Of a DNA stretch of 64,000 bases, positions 50,443-59,485 are shown piece by piece. The stretch spans positions 1,984,001 to 2,048,000 of the forward strand of contig CBDBMW010000012.1 in assembly GCA_965207595.1 (NCBI GenBank). Reading direction: 5' to 3'. The notes beneath the pieces were generated by a model that was not told where the DNA came from, searched no databases, and saw nothing but the letters and a program-made list of their open reading frames with translations. This stretch comes from JAGWAJ01 sp026707615. GTDB lineage: Bacteria; Acidobacteriota; Vicinamibacteria; Vicinamibacterales; UBA8438. Each line of letters opens with the position of its first letter. The stretch's first letter is position 1. The translations under genes and the position numbers were made by a program.

Positions 50443-51251
50443 GGGTCTGGAGGGTCGCGCTCGGATGCGTGCTGGCCGTCGCGTCGGCCGCGGCGCAGGG
50501 GCCGCGGTCGCCGGTCGCGCCGCCGGATGCGCCGGTCACGGTGACGACGCGGGTGCGGCACGTCACGACGGTCGCGCTGCCGGAGACGGCCGAGATCGTC
50601 GACCTCGTCGTGGGCGACGCCGAGCGTTGGGACATCTCCGCCGCCGCGCACTTGGCGTTCGTCCGGCCGCTCGCCGAGGGGGTCCGCTCGAACGTGGTGC
50701 TCCTGACGGCCGCCGGCGGCATCCTGCCGCTGCTGCTGGTCGAGAGGGACGATGCGCCGGTCGACACCGTCGTGCGGGTCGCCGCCGGTGTAGCAGATGG
50801 TGAGGCCACCGCGCCCGTGCTGGCCGCAGCCGGGACGGTCGAGGCGACGGCCGCACGGGCGGCCGAGGCATGGGCGGCGGTCGAGCGGGCGGAGGCGCGG
50901 GCGGCCGAGCGGGTCGAAGCAGCCCGGGCCTCCGCGCGGGAGAGGCTCGACGCCCGCCGCGAAGCGTATCCCCGGCAGGCGCGGTTCGACTACCGCTGGC
51001 CGGCGGAGGCGGCCGGGTATCCGTGGATGGTCGAGGCGATGTGGCACGACGGCCGCCGAACGTACCTGCGGACGCGGGCGCTCTCGCCGGCGCTCTACGA
51101 GCGGGTCGACGGCGAGCTGGAGGCGGTCACCGTGTCGGCCGTGCTCGACGACGTGCTGCACGTCGTCCCTCGCGTGCTCGGGGCGGGGGCTCTGGAAGTC
51201 GGGGGGCGGCGGCTGGCGTGGTCCGTGTCGCCGGGGAAGGCGGGTCCGTGA
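50439..51251 (+). CDS. VirB9/TrbG-like protein, copy 2
   Basis: 270 residues overlapping copy 1 (ATGA). It has a signal peptide (LAVASAAAQG), the same N-terminal strand pattern (VRHVTTVALPETAEIVDLVV ... AERWDISAAAHLAFVRPLAE), a shorter Ala-rich linker and the same C-terminal block (FDYRWPAEAAGYPWMVEAMW ... HDGRRTYLRTRALSPALYER). It lacks the terminal helix of copy 1. The two are clear tandem paralogues and may form a mixed outer-membrane ring. Confidence 0.8.
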   Translation: MRVWRVALGCVLAVASAAAQGPRSPVAPPDAPVTVTTRVRHVTTVALPETAEIVDLVVGDAERWDISAAAHLAFVRPLAEGVRSNVVLLTAAGGILPLLLVERDDAPVDTVVRVAAGVADGEATAPVLAAAGTVEATAARAAEAWAAVERAEARAAERVEAARASARERLDARREAYPRQARFDYRWPAEAAGYPWMVEAMWHDGRRTYLRTRALSPALYERVDGELEAVTVSAVLDDVLHVVPRVLGAGALEVGGRRLAWSVSPGKAGP

Positions 51252-52564
51252 TGGCCAAGTGGAGGCAGCTCCTGCGACCCCCGGCCGGCGCGCTGCCGGG
51301 CAACCTGGTCACGAAGGCCGGGATCGGCGTCATCGCCGTCCTGCTGATCGGCCTCCTGCTGAGCCAGTCGGGTGGCGGCCCGGAGACCCCGGACGCGACG
51401 GCGGGCGAGCCGCAGGCCGCCGGACAGGGGGTGGTGGGCCAGATCCGGTCCCGCCTGGCGCAGCTCGCGGACCAGCGCCAGACCGAGTGGGAGAACCGCG
51501 GCGCGGCCGATGCGGAGTCACCGCCCGCTCCGCCGACGCTGCCCCCGGCCGGGAACGGTCCGGGCGGCGGCTCCGGGCCGGACGGCGCGGCGCCGCCGAC
51601 GGCCGGGGAGGCCGAGCTGCGCGAGCGGCTGCGGCTGGAGGCCATCGAGCGGCGGGCCCGGTCGCTGCGCGCGCCGAGCGTCGTCCAGACCTTCCGAAGC
51701 TCGGAGGTCAGCCGGCCGGATGCCTGCGTGACCGTGGCCGAAGACACGCCGCCGCCTGGCCGACCGGCGGTCGCTCCGGCCGGCGACGCCGCGAGCGTGC
51801 CGGCCACGCCCGACCCGGCCGCCATCGCCGACCGGATGCTGGGCGCCAACGCCGCCCTGCTGGCCGGACTGGCGGGCGGCGCACGCGACGCCGTCCCGCC
51901 CGCCCGGACGGTGCCCGGCGTGACCGGGCCGCCCGTCGGCCCCGCGGCCGACCCGGCCGTGGTGCGGACGCCGGACGATCCGCCCGGCTGGGAGCGGGTC
52001 TACGAGGGGTCGGTACTGAGCGCCGTGCTGGTGACGCAGCTCGACGGCGACTTCACCGGCCCCGTCCTCGCGCAGGTGGCGATCCCGTTCTACTCGGCCG
52101 ACCGGCAGCGCATCCTCGTGCCGCGCGGGGCGCGGCTGCTCGGCACGGCGCAGGCCGTCGAGCAGCAGGACCAGGGACGGCTCGCGGTCGGCTTCCACCG
52201 GCTCGTCTGGCCGGACGGCCGCTGGGTGGACCTCGCCTTCCACGGCCTGAACGGCATCGGCGAGAGCGCACTGGCCGACCGGGTGGACCGGCACTACGCG
52301 TCGACGTTCGCGGCGGCCGGCGCCGTGGGCGTCCTCGCCGGCCTGACCCTCCGGGGCTCCGACCCGTACGCCGGCGGCGGGGCCGGTTTCCGCGCCGCGG
52401 CCGGGCAGGGCTTCGGCCAGTCGGCGACGCAGGTCCTCGGGCGGTTCCTCAACCGGCTGCCCACGGTCACCGTCCGCGCCGGCCACCGGCTGCGCGTGTG
52501 GGTGACGTCGGACTTCCTCGTGCCGCGGCCCGAGCCGCACCCGGAAAGGATGTATCGGCAATGA
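51251..52564 (+). CDS. virB10: VirB10/TrbI channel protein
   Basis: 437 residues. A short cytosolic start leads to one transmembrane helix (AGIGVIAVLLIGLLLS, about 24-39), then a long Pro/Gly/Ala-rich periplasmic linker. The C-terminal TrbI beta-barrel domain (GSVLSAVLVTQLDGDFTGPV ... PRGARLLGTAQAVEQQDQGR) ends in TVTVRAGHRLRVWVTSDF. It spans both membranes and senses ATP use by VirB4 and VirD4. It starts at the stop codon of the second VirB9 copy. Confidence 0.95.
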   Translation: MAKWRQLLRPPAGALPGNLVTKAGIGVIAVLLIGLLLSQSGGGPETPDATAGEPQAAGQGVVGQIRSRLAQLADQRQTEWENRGAADAESPPAPPTLPPAGNGPGGGSGPDGAAPPTAGEAELRERLRLEAIERRARSLRAPSVVQTFRSSEVSRPDACVTVAEDTPPPGRPAVAPAGDAASVPATPDPAAIADRMLGANAALLAGLAGGARDAVPPARTVPGVTGPPVGPAADPAVVRTPDDPPGWERVYEGSVLSAVLVTQLDGDFTGPVLAQVAIPFYSADRQRILVPRGARLLGTAQAVEQQDQGRLAVGFHRLVWPDGRWVDLAFHGLNGIGESALADRVDRHYASTFAAAGAVGVLAGLTLRGSDPYAGGGAGFRAAAGQGFGQSATQVLGRFLNRLPTVTVRAGHRLRVWVTSDFLVPRPEPHPERMYRQ

Positions 52565-53628
52565 CAAAGAACAGATGGCGTTGGCTGGTTGCGGGACTCG
52601 TGGTGGCCGCAGCCGTGGGGACGTGGTCGAGCCGCCGCGCGGAGGCGTGCCTGTTCGGCTCGTGCGACTCGATCATCATCGCGAACCAGATCACGCAGAT
52701 CGCGCACATGGTGACGCAGATCGGAAAGATGGTCGACCAGCTCTCCTCGCTCGACGGCGTGCTGAATGCGACCACAGAGCTGGTCACCTCGAACGACATC
52801 GGGATGGGCAACATCGGCCGGCTGCGGGAGCTGACCGACGCCGGCTGGTCGATCGGCCGCCACGGGATCGGTCTCGCGACGAGCTCGAGTGCGGGCGGCG
52901 TGGGGGCCTTCTCGCAGCGCATTCCGGGGCTGACCGATGAGGCGGGCTGGCTCCAAGTGCTCGCGGCGCCGGAGACGGCGCTCCTGGCGACGCGGCCGTC
53001 GACCGAGGTCCTGGCGGCGCTGCCCGGTGCGTTCGGTACGTGGACGGTGCCGGCCGAGGCGGCCGGCGTGCTCGCGGCCCTGGAGGCGATGGGCAGCGGC
53101 GGACGCACCTACCGCGGCGTCTGGGACGACCTGGAGGCGCTGGCTCCGGCCGTGCTGACCGAGGCGCAGCTGCGGGCGGTCACCGACAACGCGGCCGTGC
53201 AGACGCGGCTCGTCGAGGCGCACGAGCGGGCGCAGGCCGTCTCGTCGGCCGACCTGGTGCACGCGCACGCCGAGGCCGAGGCGGCGTCGTTCCTCGCCCG
53301 GCAGGTGGGCGAGGCGTCGGCGGCGCTCGCCGACCTGCGGAACGACGACCTGATGCGGACGCAGCGCGTCGGTCAGGCGCAGCTCGCCGCGGCAGTCACC
53401 GGGACCGAGGTCGCGCTGGCCCACGCCCAGCTCGCCGCCTACGAGGCGGCGCGCGAGGCCCGCGAGCGCTACGAGGCCGAACGCGCCCGGCGCGAGGCGC
53501 TGGCCCGCTGGCAGGCGGACGCGCTGCGGGCGCGAGCGGAGGAGGCCGCCTTCGCCTCCGAGCTGGCCGCCGTGGCCGGTCCGCTGGCCGACAGCCACCG
53601 CCGCGTGCCGTCGCCGTCGGACTGGTAG
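52561..53628 (+). CDS. TrbJ/VirB5-like periplasmic protein
   Basis: 355 residues with a signal peptide (LVAGLVVAAAVGTWSSRRAEA) and then CLFGSCDSIIIANQITQIAH, a typical TrbJ/VirB5 start. A long helical, coiled-coil Ala/Glu-rich body (residues about 230-345) follows. VirB5-type proteins sit at the pilus tip or periplasmic side of the channel. The ATG overlaps the VirB10 stop. Confidence 0.8.
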   Translation: MTKNRWRWLVAGLVVAAAVGTWSSRRAEACLFGSCDSIIIANQITQIAHMVTQIGKMVDQLSSLDGVLNATTELVTSNDIGMGNIGRLRELTDAGWSIGRHGIGLATSSSAGGVGAFSQRIPGLTDEAGWLQVLAAPETALLATRPSTEVLAALPGAFGTWTVPAEAAGVLAALEAMGSGGRTYRGVWDDLEALAPAVLTEAQLRAVTDNAAVQTRLVEAHERAQAVSSADLVHAHAEAEAASFLARQVGEASAALADLRNDDLMRTQRVGQAQLAAAVTGTEVALAHAQLAAYEAAREARERYEAERARREALARWQADALRARAEEAAFASELAAVAGPLADSHRRVPSPSDW

Positions 53629-53676
53629 TCCGCGGCCGGCAACCCTCCAACCCAAACGAGAGAGGACGGTCAACCG

Positions 53677-54660
53677 ATGTCGCCGCTCCAGGAGCTGTTC
53701 CTGCTGCTCCAGCAGGCCGGGATACTGGTCGATCAACTCATGGCCGGCGTGGCCCCCGCCGTGGCCGGGGCAGGGATGCAGCTCTGGCAGGGCCTCGCGC
53801 TGATCGTCGTCGTCTGGACTGGGGCGCAGATGGCGCTCTCGGGCCACGGCGTCAACATGGCCGCCATCGTCCGCCTGGTCATCGGGCTCTCGATCCCGCT
53901 CGGCATGCTCCAGTTCTACACGGCGCCCCTGCCGGGAACCGGCCGCGCCGTGCCGGACCTGATCACCGGCATGGGCGAGTGGCTGCAGCTGCTGGTCGTC
54001 GCCGACGCCGGCAGCGCCATGCTGGAGCAGCTCGGCCTCGCGCTCGCCGCCTGGCGGGAGCAGTTCGGCGGCCGGGGGGTCTTCGGCGGCATGGCCGCGT
54101 TCGGCTGGAACGTCGTGACCGACCTGGCGGGCGTCGTCGACGCGGCGTTCGACCTGGCGGTGACCGTGGCTCTGATGCTGGGGCTCGTCCTCGGCCTGGT
54201 CTTCGTCTTCGCCCTCGGGCAGGCGCAGGTCCTGTGGGCGCAGATCGCGCTGTCGATCGCGTTGCTGCTCGGCCCGGTCTTCATCCCCTGGCTGCTCGTC
54301 CCGCAACTCTCGTTCCTCTTCTGGGGCTGGCTCCGCACGGTGCTCGTCTACTCCCTCTACGGCGCGGTGGCCGGGGTCGTCTTCCGCATCGTCACCGAGC
54401 TGGGGGTGTTCGTCGTGCAGGGCTGGACGGGCGACGTGGCGGCCGGCGTGGAGTGGGCGGGGCCGACCGGGACCGTGACGGCGATGCGCCGGTCGCTGGT
54501 GACCATCCCCTACCTCGTGGCGGCCGGCCTGGCCACGCTCAAGGTCGGCGAGTTCACCCAGATGCTCGTCTCGGGCGCCGGCAACGTCGGCTCCGGGGCA
54601 TCGACCCGCACCGTGCAGACGGCGACCGTGGCGCGGGCGGCCGTGACGGGAGGCGTGTGA
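53677..54660 (+). CDS. virB6: VirB6/TrbL inner-membrane channel protein
   Basis: 327 residues with six or seven membrane helices (QGLALIVVVWTGAQMAL, AVTVALMLGLVLGLVFVFAL, IALSIALLLGPVFIPWLLVP) and the TrbL-type Trp-rich loop (WGWLRTVLVYSLYGAVAGVV). The tail is Thr/Ala-rich. It forms part of the translocation path. AGAGAGGACGG precedes the ATG and it overlaps the VirB8 gene by one base. Confidence 0.9.
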   Translation: MSPLQELFLLLQQAGILVDQLMAGVAPAVAGAGMQLWQGLALIVVVWTGAQMALSGHGVNMAAIVRLVIGLSIPLGMLQFYTAPLPGTGRAVPDLITGMGEWLQLLVVADAGSAMLEQLGLALAAWREQFGGRGVFGGMAAFGWNVVTDLAGVVDAAFDLAVTVALMLGLVLGLVFVFALGQAQVLWAQIALSIALLLGPVFIPWLLVPQLSFLFWGWLRTVLVYSLYGAVAGVVFRIVTELGVFVVQGWTGDVAAGVEWAGPTGTVTAMRRSLVTIPYLVAAGLATLKVGEFTQMLVSGAGNVGSGASTRTVQTATVARAAVTGGV

Positions 54661-55313
54661 TGGCGGCGCGGGAGTTCGCGGAGATCTGGGGGGAGCAGAT
54701 GCACGCGGCGCGGCACCTGCGGGTGGTCACCGGGGCACTGTCCCTGGTGGTCCTGGTCCTGGCCGTCGCGCTGGTCCGGCTCGCGTGGGCGCCGCAGCCG
54801 AAGCCTCTCGTGGTGCGCGTCGACGAGGTGGGCCGGGCCGAGGCGGTCGCCTACGAGGCGATGGAGGCGCAGGCCGACCCGCTCGACCCGACGACGGGCT
54901 TCTTCCTGCACCGCTTCGTCGTCGACCACTATTCGCGCCGGCAGGGCTCGGTCCGCGAGTACTGGGAGCGGTCCCTGTGGTTCCTGACGCCGGAGGTAGC
55001 GAACGCCGCCTACGCCGCACAGGCCGAGGACGTCGCGGCGACCGCGGTCGGGCTGCGGGACGGGGAGTTGCACGTCGAGGACGTGGCCGTGCGCATCCTG
55101 CCCCAGCCGGCCGCGCCGCACGGCGCGGCGGCGACGTTCGACCTGGTGCGGGTGCGGAACGGCGAGGAGCTGGCCCGCGAGTCCTGGTCGGTCTCGATGC
55201 GCTTCTCGTTCCTGCCGCAGATCCCGGCCGAGCTGGTCGTCCGCAACCCGATGGGGATCGTGATCTCGTTCCTCCAGGGCGACCGGATCGTCACGAGCGG
55301 AGACGGCCGATGA
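54660..55313 (+). CDS. virB8: VirB8/TrbF assembly factor
   Basis: 217 residues: a cytosolic helix, one transmembrane segment (TGALSLVVLVLAVALVRLAW, about 24-43), then the NTF2-like periplasmic VirB8 domain (FFLHRFVVDHYSRRQGSVRE ... ESWSVSMRFSFLPQIPAELV) ending VRNPMGIVISFLQGDRI. It nucleates assembly of the secretion complex. Size and order are typical. Confidence 0.9.
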   Translation: MAAREFAEIWGEQMHAARHLRVVTGALSLVVLVLAVALVRLAWAPQPKPLVVRVDEVGRAEAVAYEAMEAQADPLDPTTGFFLHRFVVDHYSRRQGSVREYWERSLWFLTPEVANAAYAAQAEDVAATAVGLRDGELHVEDVAVRILPQPAAPHGAAATFDLVRVRNGEELARESWSVSMRFSFLPQIPAELVVRNPMGIVISFLQGDRIVTSGDGR

Positions 55314-56257
55314 CCCCGCACCTCCGGGACCGCGCGCGGACGCTCGCGCCCCTGGGCTGGACCGGCCGCGACGCCGAGTGGCTCGCGCTGGTCTGCCTGC
55401 ACAGCGGCGTCTTCCTGCGCCGGCAGTACCTCGCCTTCCTCGGACAGGACCACGGCGGGCCTGCGAGCCGGTTCCTCGAGCGCTACCGGCAGTGGTGCGG
55501 CCGGCAGGCCGGGCGCCGGGCGCCCGTCGAGCGCGCCTGGCGCGGGTCGCTGCGGCTGTGCACGGTCGCGCCGCGGTCTCTGTACCGGGCGCTGGGGGCC
55601 GAGCACGTGCGGCACCGGCGCGAGGCGTCTCCGGCCGTCGTGCTGCGCCGGCTGCTCTCGCTGGACTACGTGCTCGAACACCCCGCGCGGGCGTGGCTGG
55701 CGACCGAGGCCGAGAAGGTCTCGGCCCTGACCGCGGCGGGAGCGGCGGAGGGGACGCTGCCGCGCCGGGTGTACCACGGAAGACGGGATGCCGAGCGGCG
55801 GTACTTCGTGCACAAGCTCCCGATCGCGCTCGACGCCGCACGGGCGACGTTCGTGTACGTGCAGGCCGAGGACGCGACGGCGAGCGGGGTAAGCACGTGG
55901 GGGGAGACGCACGCGGCGCTCTGGGCGGCGCTCCGCGCGGCCGGCCGCACCGTCGAGGTCGTCGTCGTGGGCCGCGACCCCGTGCGTCTGGAAGCGGCCG
56001 AACCGGTGCTCGACGGGTGGACGAAGGCGCCTGCCGCCGCCGGCGCCGACCGGTCCGGCGACGCGGCGCGCAAGGAGCTGGACGCGCTCCGCGCGGCCGT
56101 GACCGCAGGCGACCTCGCCGCCCTGGAGGAGTACGGCGGCCTCAACGGCGCCCTGGCGCGGATGCGCGAGCTGGCCGCCACGACCGGCCGGACCGGCCGG
56201 CGGAGGCCGGCGATCGCCAGCGGCCGGACCTGGCGGTCGCGGAGGGTGCCGGAATGA
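55310..56257 (+). CDS. Unassigned protein between VirB8 and VirD4, possible relaxosome factor
   Basis: 315 residues overlapping both neighbours by ATGA. The N-terminal half looks like a winged helix (WLALVCLHSGVFLRRQYLAF, SPAVVLRRLLSLDYVLEHPA). The second half is alpha/beta (RRYFVHKLPIALDAARATFV ... GRTVEVVVVGRD) and could be a nuclease-like fold. The tail is basic and Arg-rich. The general layout resembles the protein at 43829. No relaxase HUH or MobA motif is seen. Its position beside the coupling protein suggests DNA processing or recruitment, which is inference. Confidence 0.65.
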   Translation: MTPHLRDRARTLAPLGWTGRDAEWLALVCLHSGVFLRRQYLAFLGQDHGGPASRFLERYRQWCGRQAGRRAPVERAWRGSLRLCTVAPRSLYRALGAEHVRHRREASPAVVLRRLLSLDYVLEHPARAWLATEAEKVSALTAAGAAEGTLPRRVYHGRRDAERRYFVHKLPIALDAARATFVYVQAEDATASGVSTWGETHAALWAALRAAGRTVEVVVVGRDPVRLEAAEPVLDGWTKAPAAAGADRSGDAARKELDALRAAVTAGDLAALEEYGGLNGALARMRELAATTGRTGRRRPAIASGRTWRSRRVPE

Positions 56258-58239
56258 CGCGCCTGCTCGCGGTGCTGGCCGTGGTCGTCGTGGTCTGGGT
56301 CCGGTGGCCGTTCCCCGAGGCCGGTTCCGACCCCTTCGTCGCTCTCCTCGCCTGGCACTCGCCGCGCCTGCACGCCGCGATGCACGCATGGCACTACCTC
56401 GCGCCCGCCATCACGCTCGTCGGCGCGTGGTCGGTCGCCGTCGCCATCGGCCGCGTGTGGTTCCCCCGCGTCCGCCGCCGCCGCGGCGCCGGGAGGCTGC
56501 CGCCGTGGCCGGTCGGCGAGACGGACCCGGCGCCGGCCGTCGTCGTCGGTGAGCAGCACCACCCGGTCGCCGACCGGGAGGAGCCGGACCCGCGATGGCT
56601 CACCCTCCCGGAGCGGGGCCTCTACACCGGTGTGCTCGTCTGCGGCGCCATCGGCTCGGGCAAGACCTCCGCCTGCATGCGCCCGTTCGCCCGCCAGCTC
56701 CTCGGCTGGCAGGCCGGGGACTCGACCAAGCGCATGGCCGGGCTCGTCCTCGAGGTCAAGGGCGACTTCTGCCACCAGGTGCGCGCCATCCTCGAGGACG
56801 CCGGGCGCGCCGAGGACTACGTCGAGCTGGGACTGGGCGGGCGCTGGCGCTGGAACCCGCTCGGCGACCACCGGCTCGACTCCTACTCGCTCGCCTACAC
56901 CATCGCGACGCTCATCAACCAGCTCTTCGGCCGCTCCAAGGAGCCCTTCTGGCAGCAGGCGTACGTGAACCTCGTGCGCTGGATCATCGAGCTGCACCGG
57001 TTGCTGCCGGACCGCTGGGTGACCCTGCGCGAGGTCTACCGCTGCACGCTGGAGCCGGAGCGCATCCGCCAGAAGATCGCCGCGGTCGAGGCGCTGGTCG
57101 AGCCGCCCGGCACGGTCCGCGTCCGGCTGGAGGACCTCGGGCCGCACGGCGAGGAACTGGAGGCCACCGCGTGGACCTCGGCCGGGGACGGCGTGGTCCG
57201 GACCGCGGACCGGGCAGCGCTCCGGGAGCAGCTGACGAAGCTCAAGGTCGCCTTCGAGGTCGAGCCGGGCGTCCCGAGCGACCCCGTGCGCTGGGAACGG
57301 CTCGACGCCGTGCGGCGCTGGTACCGGCACGACTGGCTCGCGCTCGACCCGAAGCTGCGCTCCAGCATCGTCGAGGGCCTGAGCGTCTTCCTGTCCGTGT
57401 TCGACCTGCCGGACGTGGCCGCCGTCTTCTGCCCGCCGAAGCCTCCCGACGACCAGCCGGCCGGGCCGGCGCCGCCCGAGGCCGAGGCCGCCGCCGTCGC
57501 CCGCCAGCTGCCGCCGCTCGACGAGGTCATCGACGCCGGCAAGGTGCTCTGCCTGAACATGCCGGCCGGCACCAACTCCGCCCTCGCGCGCGCGGTCGGC
57601 GTGATGCTCAAGCAGGCCTGGCTCCAGGCCCTGCTCCGACGGCCGGCCGAGATGGCCCGCCGCCCCGGGCGCCATCGGCGGCCGGCCGTGTTCCTCTGCG
57701 ACGAGTACCAGAGCTTCGTCACCGTCGGCGAGGACGACCCGGCCGGCGACGAGAAGATGTTCGCCCTCACCAGGCAGTCGCGCCTGATCCCGGTCGTGGC
57801 CACGCAGTCGATCTCCTCCCTGCGGGCCGTGCTCGGCCAGTCCGAGGCGTGGCGGGCGCTGCTCCAGACGCTCCGCACCCGCATCTTCCTCTCGCTGGCC
57901 GACGACGCATCGGCGCAGATCGCCAGCGCCCTGTGCGGCCAGGTCGGAAGGATGAAGGCCAGCTACAGCGTCTCGGAGCAGACGGCGCGGGCCAGCGCGT
58001 CGCTGCTGACCGGGACCGCCGGCGGCGGGGTCGGCAGCCTCAGCGCCAGCAAGTCGTTCAGCGAGCGCCGCGAGCCGCTGTTCCACCCGCGTGACTTCAC
58101 CCTGCTCGGCAACTGCCAGGCCATCGTCGTCCCGTACGACGGCAGCCGCGCGCTCGACGCGCGGCGCGTCTACCTGAAGCCCGACTTCCTCCCGCGCGAC
58201 CGCCCGTACTGGCGCGCCCGCGAGGCTGGAGAGCTGTGA
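56254..58239 (+). CDS. virD4: VirD4/TraG coupling protein
   Basis: 661 residues. Two N-terminal membrane helices (about 3-18 and 48-70) are followed by the TraG/TraD ATPase: Walker A GAIGSGKT (131-138), Walker B AVFLCDEYQSF, and the TrwB-type VVATQSISSLRAVLG segment. It brings the relaxosome or protein substrates to the secretion channel. Having a coupling protein implies a DNA substrate even though no relaxase is recognised. Its ATG overlaps the preceding stop. Confidence 0.95.
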   Translation: MTRLLAVLAVVVVVWVRWPFPEAGSDPFVALLAWHSPRLHAAMHAWHYLAPAITLVGAWSVAVAIGRVWFPRVRRRRGAGRLPPWPVGETDPAPAVVVGEQHHPVADREEPDPRWLTLPERGLYTGVLVCGAIGSGKTSACMRPFARQLLGWQAGDSTKRMAGLVLEVKGDFCHQVRAILEDAGRAEDYVELGLGGRWRWNPLGDHRLDSYSLAYTIATLINQLFGRSKEPFWQQAYVNLVRWIIELHRLLPDRWVTLREVYRCTLEPERIRQKIAAVEALVEPPGTVRVRLEDLGPHGEELEATAWTSAGDGVVRTADRAALREQLTKLKVAFEVEPGVPSDPVRWERLDAVRRWYRHDWLALDPKLRSSIVEGLSVFLSVFDLPDVAAVFCPPKPPDDQPAGPAPPEAEAAAVARQLPPLDEVIDAGKVLCLNMPAGTNSALARAVGVMLKQAWLQALLRRPAEMARRPGRHRRPAVFLCDEYQSFVTVGEDDPAGDEKMFALTRQSRLIPVVATQSISSLRAVLGQSEAWRALLQTLRTRIFLSLADDASAQIASALCGQVGRMKASYSVSEQTARASASLLTGTAGGGVGSLSASKSFSERREPLFHPRDFTLLGNCQAIVVPYDGSRALDARRVYLKPDFLPRDRPYWRAREAGEL

Positions 58240-59285
58240 TGGAGCTGACCATCGCCGACCTCAAGCCGTTCCTGCCGGGTCTCGAGGACGTGCTCGACGA
58301 CGAGGAGGTGTCCGAGGTCATGGTCAACGGCCCCGCGACGGCCTTCGTCGAGCGCCGGGGCCGGGTGACGGCGCTCGACGCCCCGGCGCTGACCGCCGAG
58401 GCCATCGCCCGCGCGGCGGTCCAGATCGCCCGCCCGCTCGGCAAGGACCCGCTCGCCGAGCCGATCATCGACGCCCGGCTCGCCGACGGCTCCCGGGTCG
58501 CCATCTGCGGCCCGCCGGCCGCGCCGGCCGCCGCGATCACCATACGACGCTTCGGCGGACGGGCCTTCACCCTCGCCGAGCTGACCGCGAGCGGCTCGCT
58601 TCCCCCTGCCGTGGTCGAGCACGCGGCGGCCGTGCTCAGAAGCGGTCGCAACGTGCTGATCTCGGGCGGCACCGGCTCCGGCAAGACGACGCTGCTGAAC
58701 GCCCTGGTGTCGCTGCTGCCGGCCGACGGCCGCATCATCTCTATAGAGGACACGCTGGAGCTGCGGCTCCGGCGCACGAACGGCCTGCGCTTCGAGGCCC
58801 GCGGCCTCGGCGACCGCGGCGTGACGATCCGCGACCTGGTGCGGCATGCCCTGCGCCACCGGCCCGACCACATCGTCGTCGGCGAGGTCCGCGGCGCCGA
58901 GGCCGCCGACCTGCTCCAGGCCCTCAACACCGGACACGGCGGCTCGCTCGCGACCGTGCACGCGAAAAATGCCGAGGCGGCGCTGTCCCGGCTGGCGACC
59001 TGCGCCATGCAGGCGAGCGACGCCCTCCCCTGGACCGTGGTCTGCCGAACGGTCGTCGACGGCATCGCCGCCGTCATCCACCAGGCGCGCACCCGCGACG
59101 GCGCGCGCCGCGTCGACCAGATGGTCCGCGTCCGGGACTACGACGCGGCGGAGAACCGCTGGCGGGTCGACCCGGTCTGGCCGGCTCCCGAGGACGCGGC
59201 GAACGCGGCCCGGCCGGCGTCCGGACCGTCACGACGGAAGAACAGGAGGCGGAAGCGGCGAGGCTCGCGGGGCTACCCGTCGTGA
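58239..59285 (+). CDS. virB11: VirB11/TrbB hexameric ATPase
   Basis: 348 residues: N-terminal domain (VSEVMVNGPATAFVERRGRV), Walker A GGTGSGKTT (143-151), Asp box IEDTLEL, Walker B HIVVGEVRGAEA and His box NTGHGGSLATVHA, all intact. It drives pilus and substrate steps with VirB4 and VirD4. The C-terminus is Arg/Lys-rich and overlaps the convergent antitoxin gene by 13 bp. Confidence 0.95.
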   Translation: MELTIADLKPFLPGLEDVLDDEEVSEVMVNGPATAFVERRGRVTALDAPALTAEAIARAAVQIARPLGKDPLAEPIIDARLADGSRVAICGPPAAPAAAITIRRFGGRAFTLAELTASGSLPPAVVEHAAAVLRSGRNVLISGGTGSGKTTLLNALVSLLPADGRIISIEDTLELRLRRTNGLRFEARGLGDRGVTIRDLVRHALRHRPDHIVVGEVRGAEAADLLQALNTGHGGSLATVHAKNAEAALSRLATCAMQASDALPWTVVCRTVVDGIAAVIHQARTRDGARRVDQMVRVRDYDAAENRWRVDPVWPAPEDAANAARPASGPSRRKNRRRKRRGSRGYPS

Positions 59286-59485
59286 CCGGGCGCTGCGGAC
59301 GCCGGGGCCGGGGGCGCGCCGGCGCCGGCTTGACCGGAGGCGCGAGACGGGCGGGCCGGACGCTCCGCCAGACGTTCACGCCGGTCGCTGTCGGCGACGA
59401 TCTCGGCCGCGCCGGCCTCGACGATCTCCCGGTCCTCCGGCGTGAAGCGCTTCGTCAACTCGCTCCACGGGTGATGTCCGCTCAT
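59273..59485 (-). CDS. Shortened antitoxin lacking its HTH domain
   Basis: 70 residues from an ATG overlapping the toxin stop (ATGA). The N-terminus MSGHHPWSELTKRFTPEDRE matches the start of XRE-type antitoxins paired with HigB/RelE-like toxins. After residue about 35 the expected helix-turn-helix is missing and replaced by a Pro/Ala/Arg-rich tail (PARPSRASGQAGAGAPPAPA) that runs into the end of virB11. Either the gene was cut when it joined the transfer operon or this is a short neutralising peptide. It probably no longer binds DNA. Confidence 0.65.
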   Translation of the reverse strand: MSGHHPWSELTKRFTPEDREIVEAGAAEIVADSDRRERLAERPARPSRASGQAGAGAPPAPASAAPGHDG

